From contig FWCC01000221.1 in the NCBI GenBank assembly GCA_900169235.1, forward strand, positions 49,973 through 113,972: 64,000 nt of DNA, read 5' to 3'. The stretch is from Zarea fungicola (Eukaryota > Ascomycota > Sordariomycetes > Hypocreales > Cordycipitaceae). Under the pieces are notes generated by a model. It was not told where the DNA came from, did not search any database, and worked only from the letters and a program-made list of their open reading frames with translations. Below, piece after piece: positions 36,839 through 48,630 of this stretch; positions within the stretch are counted from its first letter, which is position 1; every line of letters begins with the position of its first letter. Made by a program: the position numbers and the translations under genes.

Positions 36839-37430
36839 TGCACTGCAACAGTGGCAGTGGCTTCTTGCTGGCGCCAGGGTAATAACTGATGAGCGGGCAT
36901 ACGGACCTTGATAGTATTATTCCGCGCACGGCGGCCGGAGGCGACAAGTTTTGGTTTCGGCCAGGCCAAGCTAGCCGAGTTGAACAAAAAAAAATTGAAA
37001 GGATAAAAAGTAATAAGAAGAATCATCCCAGTGTTGATCTTTCCTAGACTCCGCAGTAGCGTTGAATGGTTCAGCCGACATTGTCAAAGGTGAAGTGGCA
37101 GCACACCCAAACGGTGCTGACCCAGACGGCCAGAGGAGCTCAAGTTGTCAAAAGTGGTCAAGCGCTGTGGCTGCGGGGGTTCCAGTGGCAACGGCTAGCC
37201 TCTCCGTTCGTCCAGGGGTGGGCATGCACGCATGCAACAACAACGGGAATCAATAATAAAGCCCGTGCATTTGAGGCATGTGGCTATAATAGACCTTGTC
37301 TATAGCGAGGTCGCATCAACGCCAGATCCGTGGTTAGTGAAGTTTTTCGCCAGATGATGACGCTGTATACTGCACATTGCTTGCTTGTTTGCCTTTTGCC
37401 TTTTGCATATACCAAGGTAACTCTAAGATA

Positions 37431-38312
37431 CAGGTACTCTAGGTAGGTACTACCTAGTAGGTAACACCAAGGCACAGACAGACACATACCTGTGCTGTGT
37501 CCGTACGTGGACAGGGAGCTCCGCAGCCAGGCAGCTGGTCGAGGAAGACTGGAGGAGGGATGGGAGGCTGAAGAGTGCAGTGGAGACCTCATGCCAGCAC
37601 CGAGGCCTGGATCCTGCCGGAAACAAGTCTTTTGGCAATGATTTATTATTGTGTAATTACTAGTGGTGGGCTTGAAGAGGAACTGAGAATAGTTCTGGAG
37701 CTGCCTCGTGACGACAGCGTCGGAAACAAGCTGGGAGCTGGCTACTTGCATACATATTCCTACACTTAAATTGTTTGGGCCAATATGCAGTTATTTGCTA
37801 TAAACGAAGGGAGGAAAAAGCGGCCTCCCTGTTGTGTAGGTAGTCAACTGCAGATTCTAAAATGCATGACATTTGTCTGCAACTGGCGCCTTCAATGACT
37901 GCCTGGGTGCTTGGCTACTACCACGTTCCCAAGGTGTGTAGGTAATAAATTACCTATACCTACCTTAGGTACTCACGTAGGCTGGTAGGTACCTAGGTAT
38001 TTAGTTACTAAATTACCAAGAAACTAAATAAGTGCGCAACCGCAGAGTCGCATCACCGCCGCCAACTTTCTTCATCCAGCCAGAGAAACAAGAGGCAAGG
38101 AGAAACGCAAAGAAATGAGAGACAAAGGACCGAAATGGCATGCGAAACAAAAATAGCCCATGTACTACTTAGACGACGGAAATTAGTTTTGCGGCAGCTA
38201 TTTCCATCGCCATTGACCAGTCAAGCCACGGCGACCCCAGCGAACTGAGGCAAGGAGCTCATTATTTAGGTACCTACGTAGGTTTGGTAGGTAGGTACCT
38301 ACTTAGATATTG
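37431..38312. repeat. Three TACCTAGGTA-type repeat clusters
   Basis: Dense copies occur at 37431-37465, 37936-38010 and 38268-38312. The middle one includes a perfect inverted repeat, TAGGTAAT / ATTACCTA, with a 2-base centre (37939-37956). No coding signal accompanies them. Confidence 0.6.
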
Positions 38313-39702
38313 TTGGCAGTTACAGGGATACTCAGCCAGGGGTCTGTGCGGCACAACAGATGGTTCAGCGCCTCGGCAAGTCTAATTCATTAGATGCGGG
38401 TGCTTAATACGGGAACACCACTCGGTTTTTGCTTTTCCTTCTGCTTTTCTGTAATTACCCAAAGTTACCTGGTAGGTAATAACTAATAAGCATGAAAAGA
38501 GCAAGCGTAATTACCAAGTTACAAATTGACCCCACTACTGTGCATCTCTCGCACCGCCCGATGCGGCACGCGCATGGTCTCACTCACACGCATCACTTCT
38601 TCGCCGCTGTGATGAAGCCAATGAGCATCATCACCAGACACCCACCACTGACTGATCAAATGGTGACCATCTCGTGCCTAGTATCTCAGCCATGGCCATA
38701 TGTACACAGCCATCGTTAACCATGCTAATCCTGCTAACCATGCTAATCATGTTAATCATATCCCATGATGATCAGGCCAACAGCCCCCGGCCTGGGTCAG
38801 GCGACTCTACCTACGGCCAACCCTGTAAGGAACAATACAGGGCAGGATGTTTGACTTGCTTTTTGAGATCCAGTTGCCAGCTGTGGATGGGCCGTCTCCG
38901 CCGGCCCGATAAGACAGAAATGTCTGGGCAGGCAGGCCGCGACTCCTTTAGCATCATTTCAAACCAACCACCCAGTTCCTGTACTGAGGAAGTTGCTCGG
39001 CGCTATGCCTGGTCGAGGATGCAAAATCCTATGCTTAACAAATTTCCGCTAACCTCGAATCGCCACACATCGGCGAACGCGACTTCGATGGCTGGCTGAT
39101 CTGCACTGCTAGAAGTAGCATGAAGAAAGAAGTGGCCTTAGCTGCAAATTGGCTGAACGGCGTGTTTTTTTTCTTTGCCCAGCTCATGGCGAGACCCAAG
39201 GCCGAAGCCTGATGCAATCCACACCGGCCGATTAGTCAGAGTTTGATACCCCGTCGAGGAGGGCGAAGCATAGCCCTCTTGTCCGTCGGCGGCGCCGGAA
39301 GGATTCCTCGCTGAACTGCAGCCACTTTTTTTTTTTTTTTGCTCCCTTGTCGCCCAAACCAGAAAATTTACAGTCCCAGCTACAACCTCGATGACCATAC
39401 GAAGGCGCCAGTATTAATTTCTTGGTAATTTCTCATTCATTCCCTTCATGTCCATCCCTTCTTTGTCATTTTAAACACCCTGTGCCTGTCACAACTCTGC
39501 GCCAGGTAGAGACTTGGCCCAGAAACAGCAGGCACCTGAACAGGTCAGTGGTTCGGCAATGGCGCCAGGGGGCATTTATTGGCTCTTCGGTAGATCGGCC
39601 AGGCTAGTACAATTGTAGCTCCAAGCCAAAACCGAAAATCGTTCCAGTGTGGACAATGCAAGTCTGCCTGCTGGGTAGTGTTTTGACCAAGCGAGCTGGC
39701 CT

Positions 39703-39730
39703 TTCCACGTTCCACGTTCCACGTTCCACG
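39703..39730. repeat. Tandem (TTCCACG) x4
   Basis: Four exact head-to-tail copies of a 7-base unit in a gene-free region. Possibly a small replication-slippage tract; a protein-binding role is not shown. Confidence 0.8.
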
Positions 39731-40779
39731 GTACCGCGCTTAAAATCCAAGACCTGACTCAAGAAACTAGCCGTCTTGGCCCCATCATACAGCTGAGCAA
39801 GGATTTGATGGTTAATGTTCCTGTGTTGGAACAATTTTCCTGTTTTCTAGGACGCTACTTCGCATGGGTTTGGCGATTGCGCATGGAGAGATTGCTGTGT
39901 TTGGTATCCGGCATGTATGGAAACGCAGGTGTCTTTTAGCTTTTCTTCCTTTGCATCATTTCAATGGGTCCGGATGGTAATGTACTTGGTTGCGTGATCG
40001 TAATCCCTTGTTCTATGGTTCAGCTGGCCTACAAACTTCACCTGCAAAGGACGCCGTCCTTTCTCAGACGTAGTGTGAATGGTGATGGGATGCATGCACA
40101 CTGTACGGTGCTGAGAGACTGCGCCGAGCCTGTGCCGAGCCAGCTGCCGGCAGGACAAGGCAGGTTATACCGCGACGATTCCTAACTTCGCTTACAAAAT
40201 GCCCTCCAATTTTAATCAGATGGTTACGAACGGTAGTTTTGCCGGGTTTGTTTTGTTGGCTGCTCGCCAATTGGTTATTGTGCAGTAGCGTTAAAATGAA
40301 TTTCGCAGCGCTGCACCGACAGTCGGTGCGACTCTGCAACCTAAACAACCCAACTGTAGTATGCAACGTGTCGTCGCTTGTAGCTGAGATTTCCCCTGAT
40401 ATGCTAATAGGCATTTTAGCCACAGTAAAAAATGACGAAGAAGAGGAAGAAAAGAAAAAAAGGTGCTAAATAACCTCACGTTCTAATTCACTCGCCAGTC
40501 GTCTGCCATCTTTCCTCTCAGCCAGTAGCGGGGCAGCGAAGCTGACGAAGGGGAAAACGAACGGCTGATCTTCTGCGGCTCAAAGGGCATCCCAACATCA
40601 GGTCGTCAACCACGCAAGTGAATCTCGTTGTCATCTTAAAGCAGTCATTCCATCCAGCCGCTAAACATTCTTGCAAACTCCAAGTCTCTGCTGCTTCTCC
40701 CAACTTCACCATCAGAGCACATCAAAATTAGTTTTTATTGCGAACCATTGAATACCAATTCTTGCCTGAAGCGCGAACT

Positions 40780-42278
40780 ATGACAACCGTCTGCCCACCT
40801 CTAGATAAAAACGAGTTTGGGTCCATTCCTGAAACGGAACCTCATCTTGAAGATCTTTGGAACTTGGTTCATTCGCAGCCCCGACTGCAAAAGGCAGGAT
40901 ATGTGCTCTGGCCGCTTGGACAAGCAGATCTGGACAAGAAGAAACGATGCGCGCGTTGCACAAAAGGTAGGTTACATGTGGAGAGAGAGAGAAAGAATAT
41001 CTATACAGCACACAGGGTATACCTAATCATAAATTTCATTTCTGGTTACAGTCATACGCAAGGGACATGAGAAGCAAAAGTCGCGGGCTCTTGGTGTAAA
41101 GCTCACGCCAACCTTGACGCAGCAAATCGCGGCTCCGGAAGCAGAGCAGAACGGCCAAACCACGCGCCACTCGTCACACTCCAGATCATTGTCGCTTAAC
41201 ACTAGTAACGGCGCGACTCCAGCCGTCGATACGATGCTTCAGAAGTTGACTCTAGAAGATGGCAGCCGGCTGCAGCAACACGACGTATCAACAGGCCCGC
41301 CTTTGAATTGCAAACATCACCCTGGCCATGTCCGGCAAGGCGTAGGTTCCCCTATGTACCATCTAAACCCTTCATTTGAAAACGACATACAAGATTGCTA
41401 ATAAAATTCATGATGAAAAAAAAAACTTGCAGCAATGGTCTTGTTGTGGCAAAAACATATCATACCCGCCCTGTGTGGCCGAGCAGTTTCACACCACGCG
41501 CACCTACCAACGTGGCGAGCTTGAGAGCAACTGGGCGTACTTTTCCACGCCACATCCGGAGCTGTCTCCATTTGCATCTTCTTCCTCCTCAGAGCACGTC
41601 AGTGTCGTCGTGATTGACTGCGAGATGGGCACCGCGCAGTCGGGTGAGTCAGAGCTGATCCGCGTGTCTGCTGTGGACTTTTTCACGCGCGCTGTGCTCG
41701 TCGACAGCCTTGTTTGGCCCGATGTCAAGATGTCACACTTCAACACACGCTACTCGGGCGTCTCCAGACAGGACATGGACGCCGCCCGGCGTGCCAGGCG
41801 CACGCTCGCTGGCAGGGAAGGGGCGCGCCGGGCACTCTGGCGATTCGTTGGGCCTAGGACCATTGTCGTCGGCCATTCAGCCAACTCGGACCTCACCGCG
41901 CTGCGTTGGATCCATCCTGTCATTATTGATACACTGCTACTGGAGATGCGCATCCAGCCGCCACGCGAGGAGGAGGAGCAACTGCGAGTAGTAGGGGACA
42001 AGGCCGAGGAAGAGGGCGGCGTTCATGTGATTGCCGAGCCGGCTGCAGAGGAAGCTGAAGGCAGCTGTGGGAGACCTGTAGACGAGCGGATCCTCAAATC
42101 TGTACGTTCAAAATACCCGGGCCTTTCTCTAAAGGCCCTTACGGCAGAGCGACTCCGGCGCGAGATCCAAATCAAGGGCCGGGGGCATGATAGTCTGGAG
42201 GACGCTCTCGCGACGCGCGATTTGCTGTTGTGGCATTGGATCCACAAGCCAGTGCCTCCCATTTTTGCATTCGAGTAA
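40780..42278 (+). CDS. REX3-like DEDDh 3'-5' RNA exonuclease
   Basis: Three exons, 40780-40966, 41052-41341 and 41433-42278, encode 440 aa. The N-terminal half has a Cys/His-rich module of likely zinc-binding type: KKRCARCTK, NCKHHPGH, and WSCCGK...PPC...FHTT. The C-terminal exonuclease domain carries the acidic site VIDCEMG (Asp221, Glu223), GHSANSDLTALRW (third Asp) and RGHDSLEDALAT (final His and Asp), so a DEDDh nuclease with all residues in place. Yeast REX3-type enzymes trim RNase MRP RNA and other small RNAs. An acidic insert, REEEEQLRVVGDKAEEEGG, sits inside the domain. The ATG at 40780 is preceded in frame by a few more codons without ATG; an upstream exon cannot be excluded. Confidence 0.8.
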
Positions 42279-42722
42279 ATACGAGGGCTCGAATGAGGAC
42301 AATTTGTTCTTTTTTTAAAGCAGTTCGACGGCCACTCTTTTTGGTACTTCTGTGACGAGCAAGAAGGAAAAGACTTGGCAGTCTGTATGCAGGCAGACCA
42401 GGTGATGCCATCCTTATATTGTAGCTTTGCTTTTTCCAAGAATATCACGATTTTATGAGGAAATCGGGCCGCTCCTTTCACTTGTGACTACAATCAAAAT
42501 AATACTATCGTTATGTGTCTCTCCATTTACGTAACGCTGCAGTGAGCAGGATTGTAGCTTTACGGAAGATAACCAGAAAATTGTCGCTGTTCGAAAAAAT
42601 ACTTATTGATGGGTGCCAGAGGAGTGCTTCCTTGCTCATGAGTTAAAGGCTATTAGGTCCATCATTCATCCTCTTACGGCCAAATAGCTTGCGATAAACC
42701 AAAAATAGTCATGTTTTGCTGT
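42279..42722. other. Convergent 3' intergenic region
   Basis: 444 bp between convergent stop codons, AT-rich, without coding signal. Confidence 0.5.
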
Positions 42723-44429
42723 TTATGTTTGAACCCCACCAGTAATTTCGCGCATTTGATATGCCATAACGCTCCATATCAGCCGCATGGATTCAACCCT
42801 GTCATTCGCATCGAACAAATCATACCATCGTGTGCGCCAGGTCGGTACTTTGCCCCAACTTCGGCGGCTTATGTCAGGTTCAGGAGCGCCATCCAATACT
42901 TCAAGCAGGCGTATAGGTACACGAACACGCAAAATTGAGATATGGTGAAACAGAGAGCTGACAAGGAATACATCGTCGTAGTTCGTTCCTGTCTGCTTCC
43001 CGATAGACATGTAAATTGCCTTGCGGTCCCAGGTAGCTGCCGGCGGACGAACCATGCGGTAGTTGTCGTAAATTGCACGATTTCGTCGCACTTTTTTGAC
43101 AGGACGCGGTTGGGCTGGAGCCTCCTCTGCGTCCTCTGGCGGAATATCCTTGTCTCCTGCGATGTCGTCGTTTTCGACTTCCCGCCCGATAGGTCCACTA
43201 GAACCACCACCCCAACGAGGGGCAGTTGACCACCATTTGTTGCGGCCAAACCTTCGTTCTTGCTTGCCTTCACGGGAGCGGTGCTGTGCAGCTATAAGAG
43301 CAGCAATAATCTCTCTCGCCAAGTCCATTGACTGCGCGGCTTCCAGGCTTGGTTTCATGAAACATGTATCTGGACGACAGCAGACAACGGCCACGGGGCC
43401 ATACACAGAGCCGTTACGAAACGCTTCACGAGTGAGTGGATTCTGGAAAACGAATTGACAGCGAGACGGGAAGAATGATTTGCGTGATGACGGCTGCTGG
43501 CGGCGTGGTGAACGCATTTGCAGACGCGGTTCTGTTCTAGGAGGACTGACGTTGCAACCAAAGTCATACGCTATCAGCTTCACAAATGCAGCAACAACGG
43601 AATGACGCAAAATCGCAGGCATTTCGTGGCCGGCCTGGAGGCGACCAAAAGTTGCTTGGGCTTCGTACGCAGTCTTAGTTGAGAATTTTGAGGATTTCTC
43701 AAATGACTCGCGAGTCTCTGCATCATCGACAACGAGCTCCGGAGATGGAGGGGCGCTGAAAGTCCTGGTAGGGTCGTCCCAGTACATGGTCAATTTCTCA
43801 AGACAGCGGAAGAACTCATATGAACTACCGAGGCGTGCCTGCTGCTTTCCTGGAGATGGCTGTACGCGCCTAACAGTGCGAAAGGCATCTTCGTTTACGT
43901 TTGACAGCTCATTTCTCCGCTCGAAGTAGACATGGCAGCCGGGGGAGAGGGCACCATTGCTCAACTTTTGGCGAGTGGATTCATTGGCATTCTGAGCCTG
44001 CTCCAGAGTCATCTGATCCCAGCTTGCAAAGTCGGGAATAAATACAGGATCAGGAATCAGCTGGTGCACATCTACATCAACCTCTAGATCAACTCCAACG
44101 GCAGTTAAGCCAATTGGTCCGAACCCGCCCAGTAATCTGCCAGTTGTAGAGAGCAGAGTGGAAATAGACTCTGACGGCTCCACGGGGACGTCATCTTGCG
44201 CAAAAGGCTGATATCGTGGTAACTCAATTGGAGTTGGGGGAGGGATATCGGCTGGGTCTACCTTTTCACGGGTTGTGCCATCTACGCGTTATCATGTCGT
44301 TAGCCAAATGTCATTCAGAATTAGAAGGGATGGCGTGGAATTGCGAGTGAGGAGCAAGTGGTATGGAAGAATGAAAATGAAGACGACGGATGAGGGATGC
44401 TCACCAAGAAACGGGATTCCACCAAACAT
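42723..44429 (-). CDS. Conserved-looking hypothetical protein, 527 aa
   Basis: Two minus-strand exons, 44429-44405 and 44281-42723. The tiny first exon encodes MFGGIPFL. A 123-bp intron (GTGAGC...GCGTAG, branch GGCTAACGA) then leads in frame to DGTTREKVDPADIPPPTPIE. I do not recognise the family. Features seen: a Pro-rich N-terminus, a glycine/hydrophobic patch LLGGFGPIGLTAVGVDLEV near residue 50, a mixed alpha/beta middle with KAYEA-type helices, and a basic, Gly-rich region GRNKWWSTAPRWGGGSSGP. An acidic stretch and a basic VKKVRRNR follow, and the C-terminus RPPAATWDRKAIYMSIG...LFDANDRVESMRLIW looks well folded. Steady codon use and length support a real gene. A longer N-terminus from a further upstream exon is possible, since the frame above the ATG stays open for 64 codons without another ATG. 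Confidence 0.68.
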
Positions 44430-46647
44430 GATCGGCCGATATAATATAGGAAGGAATACGAGAGAGCTGGCCCTTCCAAGCAAGCCACTAGCCCTGGAGC
44501 GAGCCGGTACCACGATTGGCTGTAGAGTGGAAGCGGCCGGGATGGGATCGGAGTAGAAGCTCGTGTTGCGACCTGCTTGTGGGGGTGGCCTCCAAAGTTC
44601 AGTGGCCCATATGCCCAACAAGGCAAATCATAAAAAATGGCGGGTTGCTGGGTAGACGAGAAATCCTGCGGTCAGGTGGACTGGTGACTGATCTCTAATG
44701 TGTATAGATGGGAGCTACCAAGAAAGGCGGTAGAATGACCGGTTGGGCGACTAGACGGAATGACCTTATTGGAGGTGGCGGCCGATAGAGCCTGGCGGGG
44801 CGCCGAGAGATCGGAGGCTACGGTCACAGATGGTTTGGAATAGTTGATGCTTGGTGTGTGATGCAGATGCCAGACAGACAAGAGGCTGGATGGCGGCGAG
44901 TCGAGATCAGACAGCAGGGCCGAATAGCTGGCAGGCGAAGTCGTCTGGCACGACAACTGTACTTCGTGCAGCTACTAAGGTAGTGCGCGCCAGGACGTAG
45001 TGGGGAGTCGGCGCCGAGTGGCTGGTAGAGAGCTTACTAGAGGCACAGGGTCGCTGCAGGGGCGGTTTCAGGGGCAGGCAAAGAGGTGGGGCCGAATCTG
45101 TCAGTGAACAGCAATCAAGAACAAGCATTACTTTAGTTAGTAGTGCGAGGTTGGCAGTTGCCGCCACTGTCCGTGATTGTGGGTAGGGACCTTGTAATCA
45201 TTGGTACATAGCTTAGTACTGGTAGAACCCATGAACAGTCGTTGAGGAGGTCTGCTTCGTGCAAGTTTGTTTTGGCTTCTTTCTATGGACAAAACATGCT
45301 TGCCCCAATATATGCCAAAAGAAAAATCTGTCGTTTCTTTTGTAGATAGTCTTTGATATGGCGCACCTCATCTTGTTGGGTAGACTGTCACAGCTGGTTA
45401 GATGTGGCAGGTCATTGTTTCAAGACATGCCGGCTGTATGAAGTATTAAGGTGTGAAACAGTTAACTATGCCGTTGCTGATCTAACTAGCGAGAACGCGC
45501 TTCTTCACAAACCCACAAGCTGCATCGCCGCGGTCTCACTCGCTTTTGCTTTTTGGCTCTTGTGTTTTCTATACTAAATCAGGTCCTTCTATTTTGTTCC
45601 TTTTCTCCTTTGGATCCAAGACTCGCTGCTGAAGGCTCCATATCTTTGAGTTCACAAGGGTGCACAGGACAACACACCTTAACACATAAGCCCACCTTGA
45701 CAAGATGAGCAATGGCGTGGTGAAGAATTGTAGATTCTAACTTCTCAAATAATAGAGTGGTCATATTTCTAGCTTCCATCTTGTAGCCGAGGCATACCAT
45801 TGGCGGAGCAGGTTGCATGCCCGACTTGCCAGTTACACGTCTGAAAGTAGCAACGAGCCACGATGTTCCGCTGTGTCGAGGTGGATTCGGAGACCAGCTC
45901 AATCCCATACGGATATGCCTTGGTTGCAGCCACATGGCCACATTGCTAAAGCGCTCGGGCCTACAAAGGGAGGTGATTCCCAACATCAGGGGCGGGGCGG
46001 TGATGAATGGTGATGCACGGAAGCGGCAGGGCTCCTCGCCGCAAGGTGCGGCGTGCTTCAGACGTGTTGCAGAAGAACAGGGGGCTTCCTACCTGCCCCT
46101 AAGAGAACCCAAATGCCACTTCTTTGAAGTCAGGCATCACACAATTTAGTTTAGAATCCTCTGTTTTCCCCCCCTTCTTCTTCAATTTTTTTGGTCCTAC
46201 TGTCTCTGAGTACTTGTCTAGAACTTGTGTCTGTTCCAGAAAACTAGTTACAGCTCCGTCATCTTGCCAAACACCGGGCTAGTGCAATCTCTGATGCCAA
46301 TGATGCCACAAACAGACATAGTTTGTGTGTCAGTGCCTTGAAACTAGGATTCAGTTTCTGCTCAGTGACTTGGGTACTTTTCTTTGCTACCCTCTCTTCC
46401 TTCCAGCATCAACTAACAATTGTTATACTTTTTTTTCGAAGAAAAAACTTCTCCTTTTCAATCATTTGATCAGAAGTCTCTACTCACAAGTCAGTCTCTG
46501 TCTGCCTACCATCAGCTTCCACACTCCACCAAGCTCGCTGAATATTGATTACACTCACACTGGCCCAAATCGGGCCGCAGCTAATGCACCAACGGATCTA
46601 AACCTATCTGCCATTTTTAAGACCAAAATTCCAGCTTAATCGACAAT
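44430..46647. other. 2.2-kb intergenic region
   Basis: No strong gene apart from the weak minus-strand ORF listed at 45579-45986. Bases 46160-46620 are C/T-rich, as expected for the leader of the following plus-strand gene. Confidence 0.45.
45579..45986 (-). CDS. Doubtful hypothetical ORF, 135 aa
   Basis: An ATG-started frame of 135 codons stands alone in the intergenic space. The product has mixed composition and no low-complexity bias (for example TFRRVTGKSGMQPAPP, then FEKLESTILHHAIAHLVKVG and CCPVHPCEL). That makes it look more protein-like than neighbouring chance ORFs, but no family, signal peptide or splice support was seen. It could be a small gene or a relic. Confidence 0.25.
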   Translation of the reverse strand: MLGITSLCRPERFSNVAMWLQPRHIRMGLSWSPNPPRHSGTSWLVATFRRVTGKSGMQPAPPMVCLGYKMEARNMTTLLFEKLESTILHHAIAHLVKVGLCVKVCCPVHPCELKDMEPSAASLGSKGEKEQNRRT

Positions 46648-48630
46648 ATGAACAGCGTTTTGAGAGAGCGACAGGATGACGTCCCAGAAGCAAATCAATG
46701 CAGCAGCTCACCTTTAAGCGGCTCAGCCTCGTTGCATAAACCGGCCGCGACACAGAGAATTCTATTAGAGGAAGAGACTACTGATGCCTCGAAGGAGACG
46801 AGTCCGTCACGCTCGGAGACAGACTCGGCGACTTCTTCACCGAACTCAGCGACTTCCGTGACGTCCAGTTCAGTCAGTGTACCTCCTCAGTCCAGCACGT
46901 CGACTACATCAGGGAGCAATAGTAAATCGTCATCACCTTTGCCGTCGAAGCCCCAAGTATTAGCACCGAATTCAAATGATTCAAATCCGGAAACCAGGTC
47001 ATCAGTTGTCAACAGTAGCAGTGCCTCGTCTGCGTCGAGCGTAGACGTTTCGGAGTCATCAGTCACAAGCCAAATAGAGGGTTCTTCCCTGTCTACAATG
47101 TCTTCTTCGTCTTCAACTCCGACCTCAACGCGGCAAGAAAAGGCTACTCTCACATCTTCTTTGGATCTCCCTGGCCTTGCCGCTATTGCTCCCACGGAAT
47201 CCTCCAAAATTATCGGTCTTGAGGCTGTGCCAGCTGCATCTACTCCAACTACTGCTGGTCCAACAGTTTTGTTGCCAGCTTTCAATACAACGCCCGGTCA
47301 AGAAGAGAGCTCGAGTTCGCCACCTGTCATATCGTCAGCTACAAATGCTGTTAGCCGGGCCTCCATGTTAACGTCGGATACTGTTAAGCCTCAACCGACA
47401 GAATCGGACAGACTCTCGTCAGTGTCGAGTAATCTCACAACAAGGACGACATCACCTCCGAGTCTAAACATTGCCCCATCTATGAGCTCTCTCGTAATAG
47501 ATTCAACTGCCATGCCTACAATGTCTCCTGGAGCAGGCAGTAGTGTGATAAACAATGGTGAACCCCAGCTGCAATCAAGTAGCTCTAGCTCAGTCCCGCC
47601 TACGGGTATGATTGTAGGAGGTGTTATCGGAGGAGCTGCCGCACTCGGTGTCATTGCATTGCTTTTATGGCTATGGAAGAGGCGATCGCAAAGGAAGCAA
47701 CAGATTGGACAGCCCCTCACGCCTCTTTCTTATGGACCGGGCAACACACCATCTGAGGAAGTGATGGGCCGCTTTGCTGCTGGCCGGCAACCCTGGACAA
47801 GATTCAAAAACTTCGCTCAAGGATGGTGGGCGTCTAAATGCGTCGGCCACAGCTCACCCTTTACCAGGTGGGATAATGACGAAAAACGTGGGGAAACTGT
47901 CCCCCTGCAACAACCAATTCCGGCGCACACTAGACAAGCGAGCTTGGGTAGAAGAGCATCGCTAGACCCATTTTCAGATGCACATAGCACGGAAGTGGTT
48001 GGGAGTGTCACGACACCGCAACACCGGCACAAGCTCCAGCACCAGCGGCTGCGTGGGATACTCAAACAGCCAGCAGCATCCGCCTCGCACAGCAGGCATC
48101 CGTCTGAATCAGTACCGTTCTTTGCCACTGGCATGGCGAGGCGGTCGAGAGCACACTCATTAAGTGGTCAACGAGCCGCGCCGGCAAACAATGATATGCC
48201 GCCACGTATCCCGGCCTCGAGGCGAACATCTTCGCTGACAATCGACCCTTTCGAGGATCGCCGCAACAAATTTCGCTCGGACCCTTTTGACTTGGAGATT
48301 GACACGCGCATGCTGTCCACAACCGCAACGGTGGGATCATCTGCAAACTTTGTCGCTCCTGGCAGCGGTAGCAATACCATGTCGCAGCCACGCGATACTC
48401 GCGCAAGCTCTGTCTACAGCTCTGGCTCAGGATCTAGCGCGTCGCGGTACACCAGCGGTGTCTCCAACGGTGGCAACTGGGGTGAGTCGGGCTTGGTACC
48501 AGTAGCAGGACCTATTGTTGCGCCGCTGGCTCTCGATGGCAACAGACGTGGTGCCACGGACAGCCCCACGCTGCCGCAAGAGGCTAAGAAAGACGGACCA
48601 CCGAATGCTATGGTTGGACAGGCATTCTGA
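46648..48630 (+). CDS. Ser/Thr-rich single-pass membrane protein (Mid2/WSC-like layout)
   Basis: One exon of 660 codons. Residues 1-318 are Ser/Thr/Pro-rich (SSS, TSS and SSVS runs), the kind of region that is heavily O-mannosylated outside the cell. A membrane helix at about 319-343 reads GMIVGGVIGGAAALGVIALL, followed by the basic stop WKRRSQRKQQ. The 310-residue cytosolic tail holds repeated SLGRRASLDPFSD/SSLTIDPFED-like Ser-Asp-Pro-Phe motifs and many Arg-Ser sites. This layout fits cell-wall stress sensors and related anchored receptors, but no WSC cysteine domain is present and the N-terminus (MNSVLRERQDD) has no signal peptide. An in-frame stop lies 30 bases upstream. An acceptor-like TTCCAG at 46629-46634 could join a missing signal-peptide exon. 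Confidence 0.7.
   Translation: MNSVLRERQDDVPEANQCSSSPLSGSASLHKPAATQRILLEEETTDASKETSPSRSETDSATSSPNSATSVTSSSVSVPPQSSTSTTSGSNSKSSSPLPSKPQVLAPNSNDSNPETRSSVVNSSSASSASSVDVSESSVTSQIEGSSLSTMSSSSSTPTSTRQEKATLTSSLDLPGLAAIAPTESSKIIGLEAVPAASTPTTAGPTVLLPAFNTTPGQEESSSSPPVISSATNAVSRASMLTSDTVKPQPTESDRLSSVSSNLTTRTTSPPSLNIAPSMSSLVIDSTAMPTMSPGAGSSVINNGEPQLQSSSSSSVPPTGMIVGGVIGGAAALGVIALLLWLWKRRSQRKQQIGQPLTPLSYGPGNTPSEEVMGRFAAGRQPWTRFKNFAQGWWASKCVGHSSPFTRWDNDEKRGETVPLQQPIPAHTRQASLGRRASLDPFSDAHSTEVVGSVTTPQHRHKLQHQRLRGILKQPAASASHSRHPSESVPFFATGMARRSRAHSLSGQRAAPANNDMPPRIPASRRTSSLTIDPFEDRRNKFRSDPFDLEIDTRMLSTTATVGSSANFVAPGSGSNTMSQPRDTRASSVYSSGSGSSASRYTSGVSNGGNWGESGLVPVAGPIVAPLALDGNRRGATDSPTLPQEAKKDGPPNAMVGQAF

Larger units (their letters stand above)
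36394..40779. other. 4.4-kb gene-free divergent region
   Basis: This lies between the metacaspase and REX3-like starts. Short ORFs here are low-complexity or cross repeat tracts; none has a recognisable product. It holds several TACCTAGGTA-type clusters, a 15-T run at 39325-39340, a four-copy TTCCACG tandem and a short run of TGCTAA/CCATGC words at 38720-38760. Long metacaspase or exonuclease leaders may lie inside. Confidence 0.5.

Noticed and set aside
36264..36947. A 227-codon minus-strand ORF upstream of the metacaspase
   Set aside because: It overlaps metacaspase exon 1 and intron 1 in another frame and runs through a TACC-repeat tract; composition is low-complexity.
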